DNA of 64,000 nt from Croceicoccus sp. Ery15 (GCF_020985305.1 NZ_CP087588.1:3037501-3101500), one strand, 5' to 3'. Counted from the stretch's first letter, positions 36,440-46,500 are shown. Translations and numbers: made by a program. The notes: a model not told the origin generated them from the letters alone.

Positions 36440-37831
36440 ATGCGTGCGACTATGATTGCGGTAGCAGCCCTTTGTCTTGCAGGGTGCGGACAGGCCGATC
36501 AGGCCGAGACTTCGATCGCGGCATCTCCGTCCGAACTGACCGCAGAGCAGGCGCGGCAATATGCGCATGACAGCTATGTCTTCACCTACCCGCTCGCCCT
36601 CTATTACCGGACGATGTATAATCAGGCGATCAAGCCGGGTATGGCATTCGGCCAGTGGTTGCACCTTGGCACGTCCACCCCTGACGATACCGATATCGTC
36701 ACCCCCAATAACGACACGCCCTATTCCTATGCATGGGTCGATGTGCGGGCAGAGCCATGGGTGCTGACCATGCCTGCCATCGACAAGGACCGGTATTACA
36801 CCAGCCAGTGGGACGACAGCTGGGGTTATGTCATCGACAACCCCGGTTCGGTGCTCGATGGCAACGGAGGCGGCAACTATCTGCTGGCGGGCCCCGACTG
36901 GAACGGCGAATTGCCCGACGGGATCAATCGTGTGATCCGCGGCGAAAGCACGCTGCTGGGCACGATTACCCGCACCCAATTGCTGGGCGGGCCGCAGGAC
37001 ATGCCGGCCGTCCGCAAGATTCAACAGCAATACAAGCTCCAGCCGCTCAGCGCATTTCTGGGAACGGAACCGCCTGCGCCGGCACCGGCAGTGGAGTGGC
37101 CCGAATGGACCGAAGGGGATGAAAAGACCGAGAAATACTGGGACTACGTCGCCTTTATGCTGCCCTTTATCGCACCCAATCCGGACGATGCCGATGCAAT
37201 GGCCAAGTTGTCCGCGCTGGGTGTCGAGGCCGGCAAGGACTGGAACCCCGAAACGCTGGACCCCGCGATCCGCGATGCCGTGGCACAGGGCGTGCAGGAC
37301 GCGATTGCAGAATTCGACGAATGGGGCACCAATCCCAAGCTCGATTCGGGCAAGATCTTTGGCAGCCGCGCCACGCAGGGCACCGACTATCTGAACCGCG
37401 CGCTGGGCACCTATCTGGGCATATTCGGTAATGTCAGCCAGCAGGCGATGTATTTGCAGATCCCGATCGACGCCAGTGGCGAACCGCTGGACGGCAGCAA
37501 ACATAATTACACGATCACCTTCCCCAAGGGAGAGACGCCGCCGGTCGACTATTTCTGGTCATTCACCATGTATAAGGTGCCCCAACGCTGGCTCGTCGCC
37601 AATCCGATCGACCGTTATTCGATCTCGAACCGGACGAAGGGCATCAAGACCAATGCCGACGGTTCGCTGACGCTGTATTTCCAGCATGAATCGCCCGGCA
37701 AGGACAAGGAAAGCAACTGGCTGCCCGCGCCCGACGGCCCGTTCTGGATGGTGCTGCGCAATTACGGTCCGGACGAGACGATCATCGACGGCACCTTCCC
37801 TGCGCCGCGCCCCGTGCCGACCGGTGAATAG
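36440..37831 (+). CDS. DUF1254/DUF1214 lipoprotein (463 aa)
   Basis: A lipoprotein: signal MRATMIAVAALCLAGC with lipobox Cys at about 16. The N-terminal DUF1254 domain shows YVFTYPLALYYRTMYNQ and PNNDTPYSYAWVDVRAEPWVLTMP (about 76-99). The C-terminal DUF1214 domain shows NYTITFPKGETPPVDYFWSFTMY, RYSISNRT, and DGSLTLYFQHESPG...NWLPAPDGPFWMVLRNYGP. The family is exported and of unproven function (some members are tied to metabolism of poorly soluble compounds). AGGAG lies nine bases before the ATG. Ten bases separate it from the next gene. Confidence 0.9.
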   Translation: MRATMIAVAALCLAGCGQADQAETSIAASPSELTAEQARQYAHDSYVFTYPLALYYRTMYNQAIKPGMAFGQWLHLGTSTPDDTDIVTPNNDTPYSYAWVDVRAEPWVLTMPAIDKDRYYTSQWDDSWGYVIDNPGSVLDGNGGGNYLLAGPDWNGELPDGINRVIRGESTLLGTITRTQLLGGPQDMPAVRKIQQQYKLQPLSAFLGTEPPAPAPAVEWPEWTEGDEKTEKYWDYVAFMLPFIAPNPDDADAMAKLSALGVEAGKDWNPETLDPAIRDAVAQGVQDAIAEFDEWGTNPKLDSGKIFGSRATQGTDYLNRALGTYLGIFGNVSQQAMYLQIPIDASGEPLDGSKHNYTITFPKGETPPVDYFWSFTMYKVPQRWLVANPIDRYSISNRTKGIKTNADGSLTLYFQHESPGKDKESNWLPAPDGPFWMVLRNYGPDETIIDGTFPAPRPVPTGE

Positions 37832-37841
37832 GGGGGACGCC

Positions 37842-39365
37842 ATGCAATCGAACAACCGCCTGCGCCGCGCCGTCACGGCAACGGCCATTTTATGCCTGCT
37901 GATCGCGGCCGGAACCAATGCCCATGCACGAGAGGACGAGTCCATGACCACCACGTTGGAACAGGCACGGTTGCAGGGGAATGAGACGATCGAAACCCCC
38001 ATCGGCGCCATCGAACTGACGCATAATTATTTCGACGACGACGCCTCTGCGCGGTTGTTCGACGAGATGGATTACCAGCGTGCCGCCCAGGCCTATATCT
38101 GGAGCACGCCGATGACGAGCCTGACCACATGGCGCGACCAGCAGGCATCGGTCTATGGCGCGTCGGACATGGATTTCGTGGTCTATGAAACGCTGAAGGA
38201 AAAAATCGGCGTCGTTACCGGCAATCTGACTACGCCCTATATCATGAACTTCACTTCGCTAAAGGACGGGCCGCTCGAGATTGCCTATCCGGCAGGGCAG
38301 ACGGCAGGCGGCATCCTCGATTTCTGGCAACGTCCGGTGTTCGATCTGGGGCTGACCGGCCCCGACAAGGGCGAGGGCGCGACCTATATCGTGGTCGGCC
38401 CGTCCGAAGATCCGGCGCAATATGAACGTGACGGCGCCTATGTCTATCAAAGCGCGACCAATAATATTTTCATCGGCATCCGCCTGCTCGACACGGCGGC
38501 GGGCGCGCTGGATGCATTCGGTGCCGCCTACAAGATGGGACCGGTGGGCCAGCCGCTGAAGGATGTCGGCATCATCAAGGGCAAGGATCTGGCGTGGAGC
38601 GGTACGGCGGCGCGCGGTCTGGATTACTGGAAAACATTGGCCAGCGTGCTGCAAGACGAACCCGTGCGCGACATCGACAAGCCGTGGATGGCGATGCTGG
38701 CCCCGCTGGGCATCGAACCGGGGCAACCGTTTCAACCAGACGCGCGGCAGGCCGCGATCCTGACCAAGGGTGCCGCGATGGGCGAGCTGATGGCGCGCAA
38801 CCTGCAGGTCAATCCGCGCTATACCGAACCCTATTGGACCGGCACGCAATGGTACAAGAGTTTCGACTTTCATATCCCGCAGGAAACCGAGACCCGTCAG
38901 GAACTGGATGAACGCGCGACCTGGTTTTACGAGGCGATCGGCAGCACCGAAGGCATGGTGAACCCCACGCCCGGCGCGGGCCAGGTTTATATGACCACCA
39001 AACGCGACAGCAATGGCGACATGCTGCGCGCCGACCGCACCTATCGTCTGCATGTTCCTGCGAATGTGCCGGTCGCGCAGTTCTGGTCGCTGACGCTTTA
39101 TAGCGAGAATACGCGCCGCCCCTATGAAAACGGCGGAACCGAAATCCGCAGCACCAGCCTTGACAGCCGCGACGACCAGCTGGCGTTCAACGACGATGGC
39201 AGCATCGACCTCTTTGTCGGCGTGAAGCCGCCTGCAGGCATGGAATGCAATTTTATGAAGACCGTCGATCAGGACGGCTGGTTCGTCTATTTCCGCCTCT
39301 ACGCACCCGAACAGCCGTTCTTCGACAAGAGCTTTAGGCTGCCCGATTTCGAACGGATCGACTGA
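37842..39365 (+). CDS. DUF1254 periplasmic protein (507 aa)
   Basis: A second, diverged DUF1254/DUF1214 protein with a Sec signal (MQSNNRLRRAVTATAILCLLIAAGTNAHA) instead of a lipobox. Blocks: QRAAQAYIWSTPMTSLTTWRDQ, NLTTPYIMNFTSLKDGPLEIAYP, and C-terminal TYRLHVPANVPVAQFWSLTLYSENTRRPY, SLDSRDDQLAFNDDGSIDLFVG. The ATG at 37842 is chosen for the GGGGGG ribosome site and the signal; the frame is open further upstream inside the previous gene. The lipoprotein/soluble pair suggests two partners of one envelope function. Confidence 0.9.
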   Translation: MQSNNRLRRAVTATAILCLLIAAGTNAHAREDESMTTTLEQARLQGNETIETPIGAIELTHNYFDDDASARLFDEMDYQRAAQAYIWSTPMTSLTTWRDQQASVYGASDMDFVVYETLKEKIGVVTGNLTTPYIMNFTSLKDGPLEIAYPAGQTAGGILDFWQRPVFDLGLTGPDKGEGATYIVVGPSEDPAQYERDGAYVYQSATNNIFIGIRLLDTAAGALDAFGAAYKMGPVGQPLKDVGIIKGKDLAWSGTAARGLDYWKTLASVLQDEPVRDIDKPWMAMLAPLGIEPGQPFQPDARQAAILTKGAAMGELMARNLQVNPRYTEPYWTGTQWYKSFDFHIPQETETRQELDERATWFYEAIGSTEGMVNPTPGAGQVYMTTKRDSNGDMLRADRTYRLHVPANVPVAQFWSLTLYSENTRRPYENGGTEIRSTSLDSRDDQLAFNDDGSIDLFVGVKPPAGMECNFMKTVDQDGWFVYFRLYAPEQPFFDKSFRLPDFERID

Positions 39366-39408
39366 TCTGGCATCAAGTCTGCTCTTCCGCCGGTCAAGTA
39401 TGGCTTTC

Positions 39409-40023
39409 TCAAGACCATATCTTGTCGGCGGCAAGTGCAATGGCCAGAACGATCATGATTGCGCCCGAACACCGGCCGAAGACACGTGCGGCGTTCGGGC
39501 GGCTGCGAAGAACGGCACGCGAACCGAGGCCGACGAGGGCATACACCGCGCAGCAGTTCACGATATGGACAAAGCCCAGAACGCCAAGCTGCATGCCGAC
39601 TGGCAAGACCGCGCCCAAGCTGGTGAATTGGGGTAATAAGGCAAGAAACAGTAACAATGCTTTCGGATTCAGCCCGCTGATGCCAAATCCGGTTGCGATC
39701 CGCTGCATGCCTGTCCGGCCATCGGATTGCGCTGGGGCCGGAACAGGTGGGTGCCGTAGCATGCCAATGCCGAGCCATATCAGGTAGCCCACGCCCAACG
39801 CCGTCAACGCTGCCATCAAGGATGGAGCCTGCGCCACCAATGCACCAACGCCTGCCGCGACCAAAATCGTGATTGCGACATAGCCCAGCATCAACCCCGA
39901 TAACGCAGCGACAAGCGCGCGCTCCTTTAATCCGGATGCGATCACATAGGCCCAATCCGCCCCCGGCGTGGCAGCCAGCGCCAAGGAAACGACCCAAAAC
40001 GACAGAAGAAGACCGATATTCAT
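39409..40023 (-). CDS. LysE-family amino-acid exporter
   Basis: A 204-residue membrane protein with six predicted helices. The LysE/RhtB signature TPGADWAYVIASGLKERA lies after the first helix, and GISGLNPKALLLFLALLPQF (about 115-134) is the second conserved block. Exports amino acids or related compounds. The start at 40023 (MNIGLLLSFW) is chosen over 40044. Divergent from an Lrp/AsnC gene, the normal arrangement of an exporter and its regulator. Confidence 0.9.
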   Translation of the reverse strand: MNIGLLLSFWVVSLALAATPGADWAYVIASGLKERALVAALSGLMLGYVAITILVAAGVGALVAQAPSLMAALTALGVGYLIWLGIGMLRHPPVPAPAQSDGRTGMQRIATGFGISGLNPKALLLFLALLPQFTSLGAVLPVGMQLGVLGFVHIVNCCAVYALVGLGSRAVLRSRPNAARVFGRCSGAIMIVLAIALAADKIWS

Positions 40024-40131
40024 GCCTGCGTGCCACCTGACCAATTGATGGGCAATGGATTATCGTCGATCTCCGGCAAAGTGCTGCCTAATTTCTTCCA
40101 TTGGGCAGACATTTTGGGTAGAAGTTTCTCG

Positions 40132-40584
40132 ATGGACAGCTTTGACAGGAAGATTCTTTCGGCCCTTCAGGCCGACGGGCGGCTGACAATTACCGAACTG
40201 GCCGACCGCGTCGGTCTCAGCCTCTCTCCATGCCATCGCAGGTTAAGGCGGCTGGAACAGAACGGTTTGATTGCGGGATATCACGCGCGCCTCGCAGCAC
40301 CGAAACTGGGGCTGAATTTTTCGGCTATCGTGTTTGCCACCGTGCGCAGCAGCCAGCATGACGAGCTGGAGTCTTTCGAACAGGCATTGCTGCGCGTTCC
40401 GGAAGTCATCACCGCACAGCGCCTGTTCGGAGATCCGGACTATATGCTGCATATTGTCTGCGCCGATCTGGGATCGTTTCAGCGGTTGTACGACGATCGC
40501 CTGGCAACCATGCCCAATGTGCAAAAGTTGACGTCGACACTCGTGATGAAGGACGTGATCAGGAACGGCCTTTTGCCACTGTGA
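40132..40584 (+). CDS. Lrp/AsnC-family regulator
   Basis: A 150-residue regulator: N-terminal winged helix (FDRKILSALQADGRLTITELADRVGLSLSPCHRRLRRLEQNGLI, about 4-47), then the RAM ligand/oligomer domain (LFGDPDYMLHIVCADLGSFQRLYDDRLATMPNV). It probably responds to an amino acid and controls the divergent LysE exporter, whose start lies 108 bases away. The ATG at 40132 begins exactly at the winged helix. Confidence 0.9.
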   Translation: MDSFDRKILSALQADGRLTITELADRVGLSLSPCHRRLRRLEQNGLIAGYHARLAAPKLGLNFSAIVFATVRSSQHDELESFEQALLRVPEVITAQRLFGDPDYMLHIVCADLGSFQRLYDDRLATMPNVQKLTSTLVMKDVIRNGLLPL

Positions 40585-40726
40585 CATGCGTGGCGGGCCG
40601 TCGCCCGATCCGGCCCGCGCGCCATAGTGACAAATACCCCCTTTTCCCTAGGGACTTGCCCGATTGCGGTCGGGGTATCGACGGGCCTAATCTGCGGCGA
40701 ACGGGCAACAGGCGGGGGCGGCGGGA

Positions 40727-43700
40727 ATGAAAACTTGGGTGCGCAGGTCGGTCATCGCGCTGGCGTCGGTGGCGGCGCTGGTGGGGCTCTATGCGCTGGC
40801 GGGCTATTATCTGGTGCCGAAAATGGTCCGCAGCATGGCGACCGACTGGACGCAGGAGGAGCTGGGCAAGACACTGACGATGGGCGAAGTCGCCTTCGAC
40901 CCCTTTACCCTAACGCTCGATATTGCCGATGCCGCCATTGCCGGGCCGACGAATGCGAACGGGGCAAAGCCCATGGTCGCGGCCAGCCATCTGCGCATCG
41001 ACGCGCAGGCGTCCTCGCTGTTCACGGGCACCTATCACCTCAAGGAATTTACGGTCGAGGCACCCTATGCCGATGCGGTGCTTTATCCTGACGGCACGCT
41101 CAATCTGATAGAGCTGATGCCCGAAACCGATCCGGACGAACCGTTCCCCTCGCTGCGGATCGACCGTTTCACCATCGACCGCGGACATCTGGACTTTGCC
41201 GATCACAGCAAGACCGACAGGCCTGCCAAGGCGCTGAAGCCGATCAGCTTTACCCTGCTGGATTTCCAGACCGACAGCAGCGACGGCGGCCAGTTCAACT
41301 TCGATGCCAAAAGCGTGCGGGGAGAAGCGCTGGCATGGCGCGGCACGGCGTCCATGGCGCCCGTCGCGTCGAAAGGCGCGCTGACGCTTGACGATCTGCA
41401 GATGGAAACCGTCGCCAAGTTCTTTGGCGATTATCTGCCGGTGGGTCTGGATGCAGGCAGCGCCAGCCTTGCCCTGAATTACGATTTCGCCTTTCGCGAC
41501 GGGGCAATGGCCGTGCGGGCCGATATGCCCGAAATCAGCCTGTCGGGAATGGAAATCAGCGGCAGGCCCGGCATGTTCAGCGGCGCGGTCGGCCTGGCCA
41601 GCGTGGAAACCTCTTTGCGTGGGATACGCTGGCAGGATGGCGGGATGACCGCGAAAGTGCCGATGGTCGCGGTAAAGGACCTGCGCGTCGCGGGACCGGG
41701 CGAAAGCGCGGATAATGCTGCCATCGCCGTGCCCGAATTGCGCGTGGCCGATATCGCCATCGACCAGCCCGCATCGCGCCTGACCATCGCCAGCCTTGTG
41801 ATTGCCGAACCCAGCATGGCGGTCCGGCGCGAGGCGGATGGCTCGATCAGCCTGATGAAGATGATGCCCGCATCATTACCGCAAGCCGCACCCGCACCCG
41901 CAAATGACAATGGCGCGGCAGGCTGGACCGTCGAACTGGGCGAGGCACGGGTCGAAAATGCGCGCCTTGCGGTCGAGGATCGCGCCGTCTCTCCCGTCGC
42001 GCGGTTCAATGTCGCACCCGTCAATATCGCGGCGCGCGATCTGGGCAGCGATATGGCGCGCGCAGCCTCGGTCGAGCTCGACGGCAAGCTTGACGGGCGC
42101 ACCGCCTTTCGCGCCAGCGGCAATGTGACCCCCGCGACGCTGGATGCCGATATCGATTTCCAGATGGCGGGCCTCTCGATCGATCAGCTGCGGCCCTATA
42201 TGCCCGCGATGCAGGGGATGGAGGTGCGCAGCGCGCTGATGGGCGCGGCGGGCAAGATCCGCGTGGCGGGCGGCGATGCCACCAAGGCGCGGTTCAACGG
42301 CAGGATGCGGGTCGATAATCTGGCAGTCAACGATGCGGCATCGGGCGCGTCGCTGGTCGCATGGCGCAGCTTTGCGCTGAACGGCATGGATTATGCGCCC
42401 GGACGGCTGACCATCGCCAACGGCCTGCTGGTCGAGCCTGTGGGACGGGTCGAGATACTGGCCGACGGCACCTACAACTTTACCGGAGCTACCGGATTCG
42501 CGCCTGCCCCGACCGGCGCCGATGGCCCCACCGTTGGCGATGCCGCGATCGCCGAAGCGGAACCTGCCATTGCCGTGCCGCCCGCTATCGCAAAGCCCGA
42601 ACAGGCCGGCGAAGGCGTATCGCTGGTCGAATTGCCCGCATCCAGTGCCACGGGCGAGAATTACCGTGTGGTCGACGGGCAAATCATGCCGCAAGTGGCA
42701 GGTTTTACGTCCGCGCCTGTGCCCGCATCGACACCCGCGCCGGTGAGGGCAGGCGGCGCATCGGCCATGCCCGATATGGATATCACCCTTAGGCGGCTGG
42801 ACGTGCGCAACGGCACGGTGGGATTTGCGGACTATGCGATCGAGCCCAATTTTCAGGCACAGATCCAGTCGCTCTCCGGCTTGCTCACCAATATCACCAC
42901 CAGTCCGGGCCAGCTGACGCAAGTGGATCTGGAAGGTTTCGTCGTCGACCGGTTCTCGCCCGCGACAATTGCGGGGACGATGGATGTGTTCGGCTATGAC
43001 CGGCAAACAGACATGAACGTGGTGTTCCGCAATATCGAACTGCCTGTCTTCAATCCCTATTCGGGTCGCTATGCCGGCTATGCCATTGCGCGTGGCAAGC
43101 TGACGGCGGATTTCACCTATCATATCGAAAACCGTGCCTTGCAGGCCGAACATCTGGTTATCATCGATCAGCTGAAATGGGGCGATCCGACCGAAAGCCA
43201 GGAAAAGGCCCCGTTCCCCGTGCGGCTTGCCGCGTCGCTGCTGAAAGACAAGGACGGGGTGATCAAGCTGGACGTGCCGGTAAAGGGCACGCTGGACGAC
43301 CCGACCTTCCGCGTCGGGCCGATCATCTGGCAGATCGTGGGCAATTTGATCGAAAAGGCGATCACCGCGCCCTTCCGTCTGCTGGGTTCGCTGTTCGCAG
43401 GGGCAGAGGATGCGAAAGTCGTCGATTTCGCGCCCGGCAACGCCGAACTGCCCGCCGCTTCGGGAGAGGCGATTGCCGCCCTGTCGAAAGCCATGGCGGA
43501 CCGCGAGGAACTGCAGCTTGATATCCCCGCAGGCCCCGGCATTCGCGAGGATGCGGTCGCCATCGCGGACGAGCGGATCGATGCGCTGATGCTGGCCAAA
43601 GAGATCGAGGATGGCGAGGTGCCCGATCTTGCCAGCCTGTCGGTCGACAAGCGCTATGACCGGATGAAAAAGATCTACAAGGACCGCACCGGCACCAAGC

Positions 43701-44020
43701 CGGAGCCGCCCGATTTCGAAACCGGCCTGAAAGACGGCAGCATCCCCGCGCCAGTCGACGGTTCGGGCGAGGATGCGGGGGAGCTGGATGGCGGCAATGC
43801 GCGCAAATATCTGGAAACCGACTGGATGAGAGAGGAATTGCGCCCGTCCTTCATGCCGACCGACGCCGAACTGGACGAGTTGGGCATGGCCCGTGCCCGC
43901 GCGGTGCGCGATGCGTTGCTGGCCGACGGCACGGTCGCGCCCGAACGCGTGTTCACAAACACCGATCTGGCCGTTTCGGCGCATGAGGATTTTGCGCGGC
44001 TGGAATTGCAGATCAAGTGA
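40727..44020 (+). CDS. DUF748 (AsmA-like) envelope protein (1097 aa)
   Basis: A large envelope protein with one N-terminal membrane anchor (VIALASVAALVGLYALAGYYLV) and a long periplasmic beta-rich body. The start (VRSMATDWTQEELGKTLTMGEVAFDPFTLTLDIADA) and the region FSPATIAGTMDVFGYDRQTDMNVVFRNIELPVFNPYSGRYAGYAIARGKLTADFTYH (about 743-800) are the DUF748 hallmarks, related to AsmA-like lipid-transport proteins. The C-terminal KVVDFAPGNAELPAASGEAIAALSKAMADREELQLDIPAG is OmpA-like in style. Probably bridges inner and outer membrane; role unproven. Confidence 0.88.
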   Translation: MKTWVRRSVIALASVAALVGLYALAGYYLVPKMVRSMATDWTQEELGKTLTMGEVAFDPFTLTLDIADAAIAGPTNANGAKPMVAASHLRIDAQASSLFTGTYHLKEFTVEAPYADAVLYPDGTLNLIELMPETDPDEPFPSLRIDRFTIDRGHLDFADHSKTDRPAKALKPISFTLLDFQTDSSDGGQFNFDAKSVRGEALAWRGTASMAPVASKGALTLDDLQMETVAKFFGDYLPVGLDAGSASLALNYDFAFRDGAMAVRADMPEISLSGMEISGRPGMFSGAVGLASVETSLRGIRWQDGGMTAKVPMVAVKDLRVAGPGESADNAAIAVPELRVADIAIDQPASRLTIASLVIAEPSMAVRREADGSISLMKMMPASLPQAAPAPANDNGAAGWTVELGEARVENARLAVEDRAVSPVARFNVAPVNIAARDLGSDMARAASVELDGKLDGRTAFRASGNVTPATLDADIDFQMAGLSIDQLRPYMPAMQGMEVRSALMGAAGKIRVAGGDATKARFNGRMRVDNLAVNDAASGASLVAWRSFALNGMDYAPGRLTIANGLLVEPVGRVEILADGTYNFTGATGFAPAPTGADGPTVGDAAIAEAEPAIAVPPAIAKPEQAGEGVSLVELPASSATGENYRVVDGQIMPQVAGFTSAPVPASTPAPVRAGGASAMPDMDITLRRLDVRNGTVGFADYAIEPNFQAQIQSLSGLLTNITTSPGQLTQVDLEGFVVDRFSPATIAGTMDVFGYDRQTDMNVVFRNIELPVFNPYSGRYAGYAIARGKLTADFTYHIENRALQAEHLVIIDQLKWGDPTESQEKAPFPVRLAASLLKDKDGVIKLDVPVKGTLDDPTFRVGPIIWQIVGNLIEKAITAPFRLLGSLFAGAEDAKVVDFAPGNAELPAASGEAIAALSKAMADREELQLDIPAGPGIREDAVAIADERIDALMLAKEIEDGEVPDLASLSVDKRYDRMKKIYKDRTGTKPEPPDFETGLKDGSIPAPVDGSGEDAGELDGGNARKYLETDWMREELRPSFMPTDAELDELGMARARAVRDALLADGTVAPERVFTNTDLAVSAHEDFARLELQIK

Positions 44021-44081
44021 CGGGCCCTTGCGGCAGGCATGGCGGCCATCTGGCGCTGCGGGCGCGGCGTGCTATGGCGCG

Positions 44082-45104
44082 ATGATGGCAAGCAGGCGGA
44101 CGATCTTGGGGGCAGCGGCGGGAATGGCGCTGGGCGGCGGTTTCCCGGCTCTTGCGAAACCGGCCCGCCTGGCGACACGCCTGCCTCCGCGCTTGCGCAC
44201 GGGCGATATTGTCGCGCTGGTCGAACCGGCCAGCCCGCTGGAGGACCCGTCGCAAATTGCCGAGGTGGCCGATATGGTCCGCGCCATGGGGCTGCGCCCG
44301 AAACTGGCGCCTCATGTCGGCGCGGTCGAAGGCTATCTGGCGGGCACCGACGATGAACGCGCATCCGACATCAATGCGATGATCGCCGATCCCGACGTGC
44401 GCGCCCTGTTCGCGGTGCGCGGCGGCTGGGGCAGTGCGCGTATCCTGCCGCTGATCGACTGGAACGCGGTGCGGGCCGATCCGAAACTGCTGATCGGCTT
44501 TTCCGACATCACCGGCCTGCATCTGGCCTTTGCCGCGCGCGCCGGTTTTCCCACGCTGCATGCCCCCAATGCGGGCGGTCGCTGGCCTGCGGATAGCTGG
44601 AACAGCCTGTGGTGGTTGGCCTTTGCCGGTTCGGCCCCCGTGCTGGATTTGCGGCGACATGGCGGCTGGCCGCACCCCGAGTTCGCAGTGCTGTCGGACG
44701 GGGTGGCACAGGGGCGGCTGCTGGGCGGCAATCTGTCGGTCCTGTCGGCGCTGATTGGCACGCCATGGATGCCCGACATGCGCGGCGCGGTACTGTTTCT
44801 GGAGGATGTGGGCGAGGCCCCCTATCGCATCGACCGGATGATGAGCCAGCTTGCGCTTTCGGGCATGCTGGCAGAGGTGGCGGGCGTGATATTCGGGCAG
44901 TGCACCAATTGCGCCGCGCGCACCGCCGACAGCGTCAGCGTGGCCGATGTGATGCGCCACCATCTGGGTGCGCTGGGCGTGCCGGTGTGCATCGGGGCCA
45001 ATATCGGCCATGTGGCGAACCAGCTGAGCCTGCCGTCGGGCGCGCAAGTGCGCCTTGACGCGGGGCAGGGCACGCTGGCGATATTGCAGGCGATCGTCGC
45101 CTGA
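44082..45104 (+). CDS. Tat-exported LD-carboxypeptidase (peptidase S66)
   Basis: A 340-residue serine peptidase of the LdcA family, which removes the terminal D-Ala from murein tetrapeptides in recycling. It starts with a Tat signal (ASRRTILGAAAGMALGGG), so this one would act in the periplasm. S66 blocks: GDIVALVEPASPL, DPDVRALFAVRGGWGSARILPLIDW with the nucleophile Ser (about 118), IGFSDITGLHLAF, GRLLGGNLSVLSALIGTP with the Glu-bearing strand following, and a C-terminal IGANIGHVANQLSLPSGA with the His. Start at 44082 or 44085; no clear ribosome site. Confidence 0.88.
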   Translation: MMASRRTILGAAAGMALGGGFPALAKPARLATRLPPRLRTGDIVALVEPASPLEDPSQIAEVADMVRAMGLRPKLAPHVGAVEGYLAGTDDERASDINAMIADPDVRALFAVRGGWGSARILPLIDWNAVRADPKLLIGFSDITGLHLAFAARAGFPTLHAPNAGGRWPADSWNSLWWLAFAGSAPVLDLRRHGGWPHPEFAVLSDGVAQGRLLGGNLSVLSALIGTPWMPDMRGAVLFLEDVGEAPYRIDRMMSQLALSGMLAEVAGVIFGQCTNCAARTADSVSVADVMRHHLGALGVPVCIGANIGHVANQLSLPSGAQVRLDAGQGTLAILQAIVA

Positions 45105-45173
45105 CAGCGCGGCTGCCATTGCAACCGGCACCTTGCAAGCCTATGTTGCAGTGCAGCATAAACGGAGCCGCAT

Positions 45174-46205
45174 ATGCCCCACACGGTCCATCATCTCGAC
45201 GTGGCGCTTCAGGGCGGCGGGGCGCATGGCGCGTTTACATGGGGCGTGCTCGATTTCCTGCTGGAACAAAAGAATATCCGCATCGGCGCGGTCAGCGGGG
45301 CCAGTGCGGGCGCGCTGAATGCCGCGGTGCTGGCGTCGGGGCTGGCCATCGGCGGTCCGGAAGAAGCCGGACGACGGCTGTGGGCGTTCTGGAAGGCGCT
45401 GAACCGTTCGGGCCGTGACGCGGGGCCGATGATCCCCATGGCCGAGGCATTCCCCTTTGCCTTTGAGGCAATGAGCGAATGGTGGACCGCGATGTTCAAG
45501 GACATATCGCTGCCCACATCGCCCGAATTGGGCCGTCCCGCGCAGGATATATTGCGCCGTCTGATCGATGAATTCGTCGATTTCGACGCGATCAGATCGA
45601 AAGGCGCGCCGCTGGTCTTCGTATCGGCCACCAATGCGCGCACCGGCGGGGCGCATATTTTCCGCAATGCCGATCTGTCGACCGATGCGCTGCTTGCCTC
45701 GGCCTGCCTTCCGCTGCTGTTTCCGCCGGTCCGGATCAATGGCGCGGATTACTGGGACGGCGGTTACAGTGCCAATCCGCCGATCATCCCGCTGGTGCAG
45801 GACAGCGCGAACGACGATCTGCTGCTGGTCACCATCAACCCGATCACGCGCGACACCACGCCGCACAGCCCCGCAGGGATCGCCAATCGCATTACCGAGC
45901 TGGGTTTCAACCAGACCCTGATCAAGGAATTGCGCGGGCTGGACCTGATGCAAAAGGCGGTTTTGCACCTGCGGCCCACGAATGGCCTGCTGGGCAGCCT
46001 GCAACGGCTGCGCATTCACGAGATTCACGATCAGCCTTTATTGGCGGGGATGGATCCGGAATCGAAACTGCTGCCGGTGTGGCGCATGCTGATCACCTTG
46101 CAATGCGCGGGTCGCCGCTCGGCCAAAGAATGGCTGCGCAAAAAGGGGCGGCAACTGGGTAAGGCCAGCACGGTGGACCTGACCGACCGTTACGGGCCTT
46201 CGTAA
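45174..46205 (+). CDS. Patatin-like phospholipase
   Basis: A 343-residue patatin-fold lipid acyl hydrolase. Oxyanion loop QGGGAHGAFTWG (13-24), nucleophile Ser44 in GASAG, and the catalytic Asp in YWDGGYSANPP (about 192). The rest is typical of alphaproteobacterial patatin proteins, with the DXG motif present. No signal peptide, so cytosolic or exported by an unknown route. It follows the LD-carboxypeptidase by 69 bases. Confidence 0.9.
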   Translation: MPHTVHHLDVALQGGGAHGAFTWGVLDFLLEQKNIRIGAVSGASAGALNAAVLASGLAIGGPEEAGRRLWAFWKALNRSGRDAGPMIPMAEAFPFAFEAMSEWWTAMFKDISLPTSPELGRPAQDILRRLIDEFVDFDAIRSKGAPLVFVSATNARTGGAHIFRNADLSTDALLASACLPLLFPPVRINGADYWDGGYSANPPIIPLVQDSANDDLLLVTINPITRDTTPHSPAGIANRITELGFNQTLIKELRGLDLMQKAVLHLRPTNGLLGSLQRLRIHEIHDQPLLAGMDPESKLLPVWRMLITLQCAGRRSAKEWLRKKGRQLGKASTVDLTDRYGPS

Positions 46206-46214
46206 GGGTTAGCG

Positions 46215-46240
46215 GGGCGCCAGACCGGGGTCCGGCGCCC
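46215..46240. terminator. Bidirectional hairpin
   Basis: GGGCGCC-A-GACC pairs with GGTC-C-GGCGCCC around a GG loop, right after the patatin stop and before the stop of the convergent 34-aa gene. Strong stem, no T run. Confidence 0.65.
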
Positions 46241-46249
46241 GTTATCGGC

Positions 46250-46354
46250 TCAGGCGGCTGCCTTCGCAGCATCCTGGGCTGCGATCTGGCGGGTTGCCCA
46301 AACCGAAGCGGCGAAGCTGACGCCGGTGCCGACGATGGCCATTGCGGTGATCAT
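46250..46354 (-). CDS. Tiny membrane protein (34 aa)
   Basis: A 34-residue peptide MITAMAIVGTGVSFAASVWA... with one membrane helix and a polar Ala-rich tail. AGGAGA lies six bases before the ATG, a near-perfect ribosome site. An in-frame extension to 46489 is rejected because its upstream part is basic low-complexity sequence. Function unknown. Confidence 0.6.
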   Translation of the reverse strand: MITAMAIVGTGVSFAASVWATRQIAAQDAAKAAA

Positions 46355-46500
46355 TACGGTTCTCCTGGTTGCGGCCCGATTGGCGGACCCGGTGAGAATA
46401 TGGCGGCGAATGGTTAAAATTTTGGCCATTCGCGTTGCGCGGGGGTCAAAAGCTGTCCCTCGCTTGACCGTGCAGGGCGCGATGGGCACCCCTTTTCCCT

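Noticed and set aside
41876-43984. A 702-codon minus-strand frame opposite the DUF748 gene
   Set aside because: Shadow of the real gene; Arg/His/Gly-rich low-complexity composition.
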